From: Terebella lapidaria
Lineage: Eukaryota > Annelida > Polychaeta > Terebellida > Terebellidae
Direction: 5' to 3'
Assembly (NCBI GenBank): GCA_949152475.1
Contig: OX424564.1
Location: 27,402,165-27,466,164, forward strand
DNA length: 64,000 bases
Below the pieces are notes generated by a model. The model was not told where the DNA came from. It saw nothing but the letters and a program-made list of their open reading frames with translations, and ran no database searches. The translations under genes were made by a program, and so were the position numbers. This document shows positions 62,555 to 64,000 of the stretch, one piece after another (within the stretch, counting starts at the first letter, position 1; every line of letters starts with the position of its first letter).

Positions 62555-62586
62555 ATATAGGTGTGTTGTATACAACACACCTATAT
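62555..62586. repeat. 32-bp perfect palindrome
   Basis: The half-site ATATAGGTGTGTTGTA is followed directly by its reverse complement. It lies about 35 bp beyond the truncated 5' end of the LINE. Confidence 0.85.
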
Positions 62587-64000
62587 AGTGGGGATGATAA
62601 TGGCAATATTTTCACAAAATCACAGTTTCGACCTCTACTGAAACAAACGCTCAAATATCGATTCTTTTGCATATTAAATCGAATTCATGACAGTAAGAAC
62701 TCTGATATTGTGCGTTTAGGCCAACGCCCCCCTCCTTCCCCTTCTGGTTCGACCCACTAATCCCTCATTGTGATGTAGGGCCATGTCCGTATTTCCTGGT
62801 GTTCGTTTCGATATACACAATACACGTAGGCTACTCATAATGTTGACATTATGTCACACCGTTTTTCTACAACATGTCAGCCAAAAACTGAACGCTCAGG
62901 GATCGATTCCCGTTTAGCAGCATACTGTGTACTAGAGCATAAGAAGACGTTGGGTGTAGCCTTTTTCACACAAAAATGCTGCTCTCAAAGGATTGCACCA
63001 TTTAACCCAAATTAAGCAGAAAATCGAGTGTGGACTCAGGGCCGGTGATTTGGGGCCCGCCCAGGGGCCCCAAAAGCAGCTGAAGCCTCATTCGTTAAAT
63101 GCGCAGGAGCATTCTGTGACGCTCCCGATTTAAATTTTGAACTTCTCAGACAATGCGTTTTTTATGCAAATTATCTTAATTCAAGATGATGTTCCAGATT
63201 TAGACACTGTCAACTTGATTTTTAGATCATTCATTTCAAGCTATGATTTCAAGGGATTTCTTCTTAGCTGGCGGCAGCAGAAGTATATCGGCATTTATGT
63301 CTAGATATATTTTTGCAATGTTTTTTTAACAGGAAAATCACACTGTTCAATATACTGAAACGTATTGGCTACATTTGTTTTACGGCAACAATTGATTTTT
63401 TTTTCAAGAATAACCCGCGTTTACCCCCACCCCCATTCCCGTACACGTCCACTGCGCCTGGTTGTGGCGGGCTCATTGGCTTTCATTACGATTCAAGATT
63501 TTGGGAGAAAGGGAGGGGGAAATTATTGGCAGAATATCACCGTATGCATGATCGTATTCCGATTCAACGACAGCGATAATCTGCGTCAAAAAGTTCTCTG
63601 AAAAATGGCGCCCGCCTAAAATTTTGCGCCCTAGGCCTGGGCCTAGTTGGCCTGTGCGGTAATAGGCCTACGGCTCTGATAATCCTAGCTTTTTTGAATT
63701 GAAAGAATTGAATCGCCGTTTGCTTCCCCGGTTAAGTAGGCCTGTCAAAAATATGGGCATACGTTCGTCAAGTTTCATCACGATACGTTTCAGTATATCG
63801 CTGAACTACAGACAAAACTTATTGAGCGCATGTAGGCCTGTGTAAACTGGCTATGCCATGGATCATTCGGAAAGTAGAAAAGGCTGACACCTTCCCGATA
63901 TGTAGGACCTTCGCCGACACTACGGTTACCCATGCTGCATATAATTATAAAATTCCCATACCTATTGATATGATATAGATAGTATAGTAGTGATGAATGG
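62587..64000. other. Intergenic tail of the window, no supported gene
   Basis: No exon, RNA gene or complete element is recognised. GGCCGGTGATTTGGGGCCC and the following CCAGGGGCCCC near 63041-63072 resemble the interior of the 168-bp MITE at 53523-53690. TAGGCCTG words recur at 63632-63660 and 63738. Confidence 0.5.

Noticed and set aside
1-64000. tRNA, rRNA and snRNA genes
   Set aside because: I looked for cloverleaf B-box words and conserved rRNA/snRNA words by eye and found none convincing; a covariance-model scan would be decisive.

Overview
The window is nuclear DNA of an invertebrate animal, probably marine. It has spliced genes with GT/AG introns, AATAAA signals, TATA promoters, CR1/L2-type LINE sequence, Ty3/gypsy elements, a piggyBac-type MITE, a Crypton-type tyrosine recombinase gene and dense satellites. 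I cannot name the phylum from the sequence alone. No rRNA or tRNA gene, CRISPR array or prokaryotic operon is visible. All positions and counts come from reading the sequence by eye.

Region 1 (1-14.4 kb) is a tandem duplication with a period of about 7.28 kb. Each copy carries one intronless ten-helix DMT/EamA transporter gene of the SLC35G type (4085-5269 and 11282-12466, 14 nucleotide differences). Copy A carries a 1.03 kb foldback transposon that is absent from copy B. Copy B carries a 991 bp tandem duplication just upstream of its gene. Downstream of each gene lies a promoter-like module, a CRE-type site 32 bp upstream of TATAAATA.

Region 2 (14.4-19.85 kb) is repeat-rich. It holds a foldback array of about 23 palindromic 31-bp units, degenerate satellites, a second copy of the 1.03 kb foldback transposon, and a GC-rich promoter/first-exon-like cassette at 18.66-19.37 kb.

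Region 3 (19.7-50.7 kb) reads as a diverged third copy of the downstream half of the 7.28 kb unit, broken up by insertions. These are a 13.4 kb Ty3/gypsy element that looks whole and carries a third large ORF (19853-33241); an old broken LTR element (33349-42546) whose 5' LTR holds a younger Mag-like LTR element (33434-38037); a piggyBac-type MITE; foldback elements; and a 4.7 kb element with 16-bp inverted ends and a 4-bp duplication (44281-48987) that contains minisatellites.

Region 4 (50.7-64 kb) holds the other host-like gene, on the minus strand. It is a five-exon gene (59359 down to 53680) whose last exon encodes a Crypton/KIAA1958-type tyrosine recombinase domain. Its three small middle exons (75, 81 and 87 bp) are mutually similar and all its introns are phase 0. 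A 168 bp MITE sits at its 3' end and supplies the present stop codon. The introns are full of hairpins and tandem arrays, and three CArG boxes lie upstream. A 5'-truncated CR1/L2-type LINE (59921-62518) follows.
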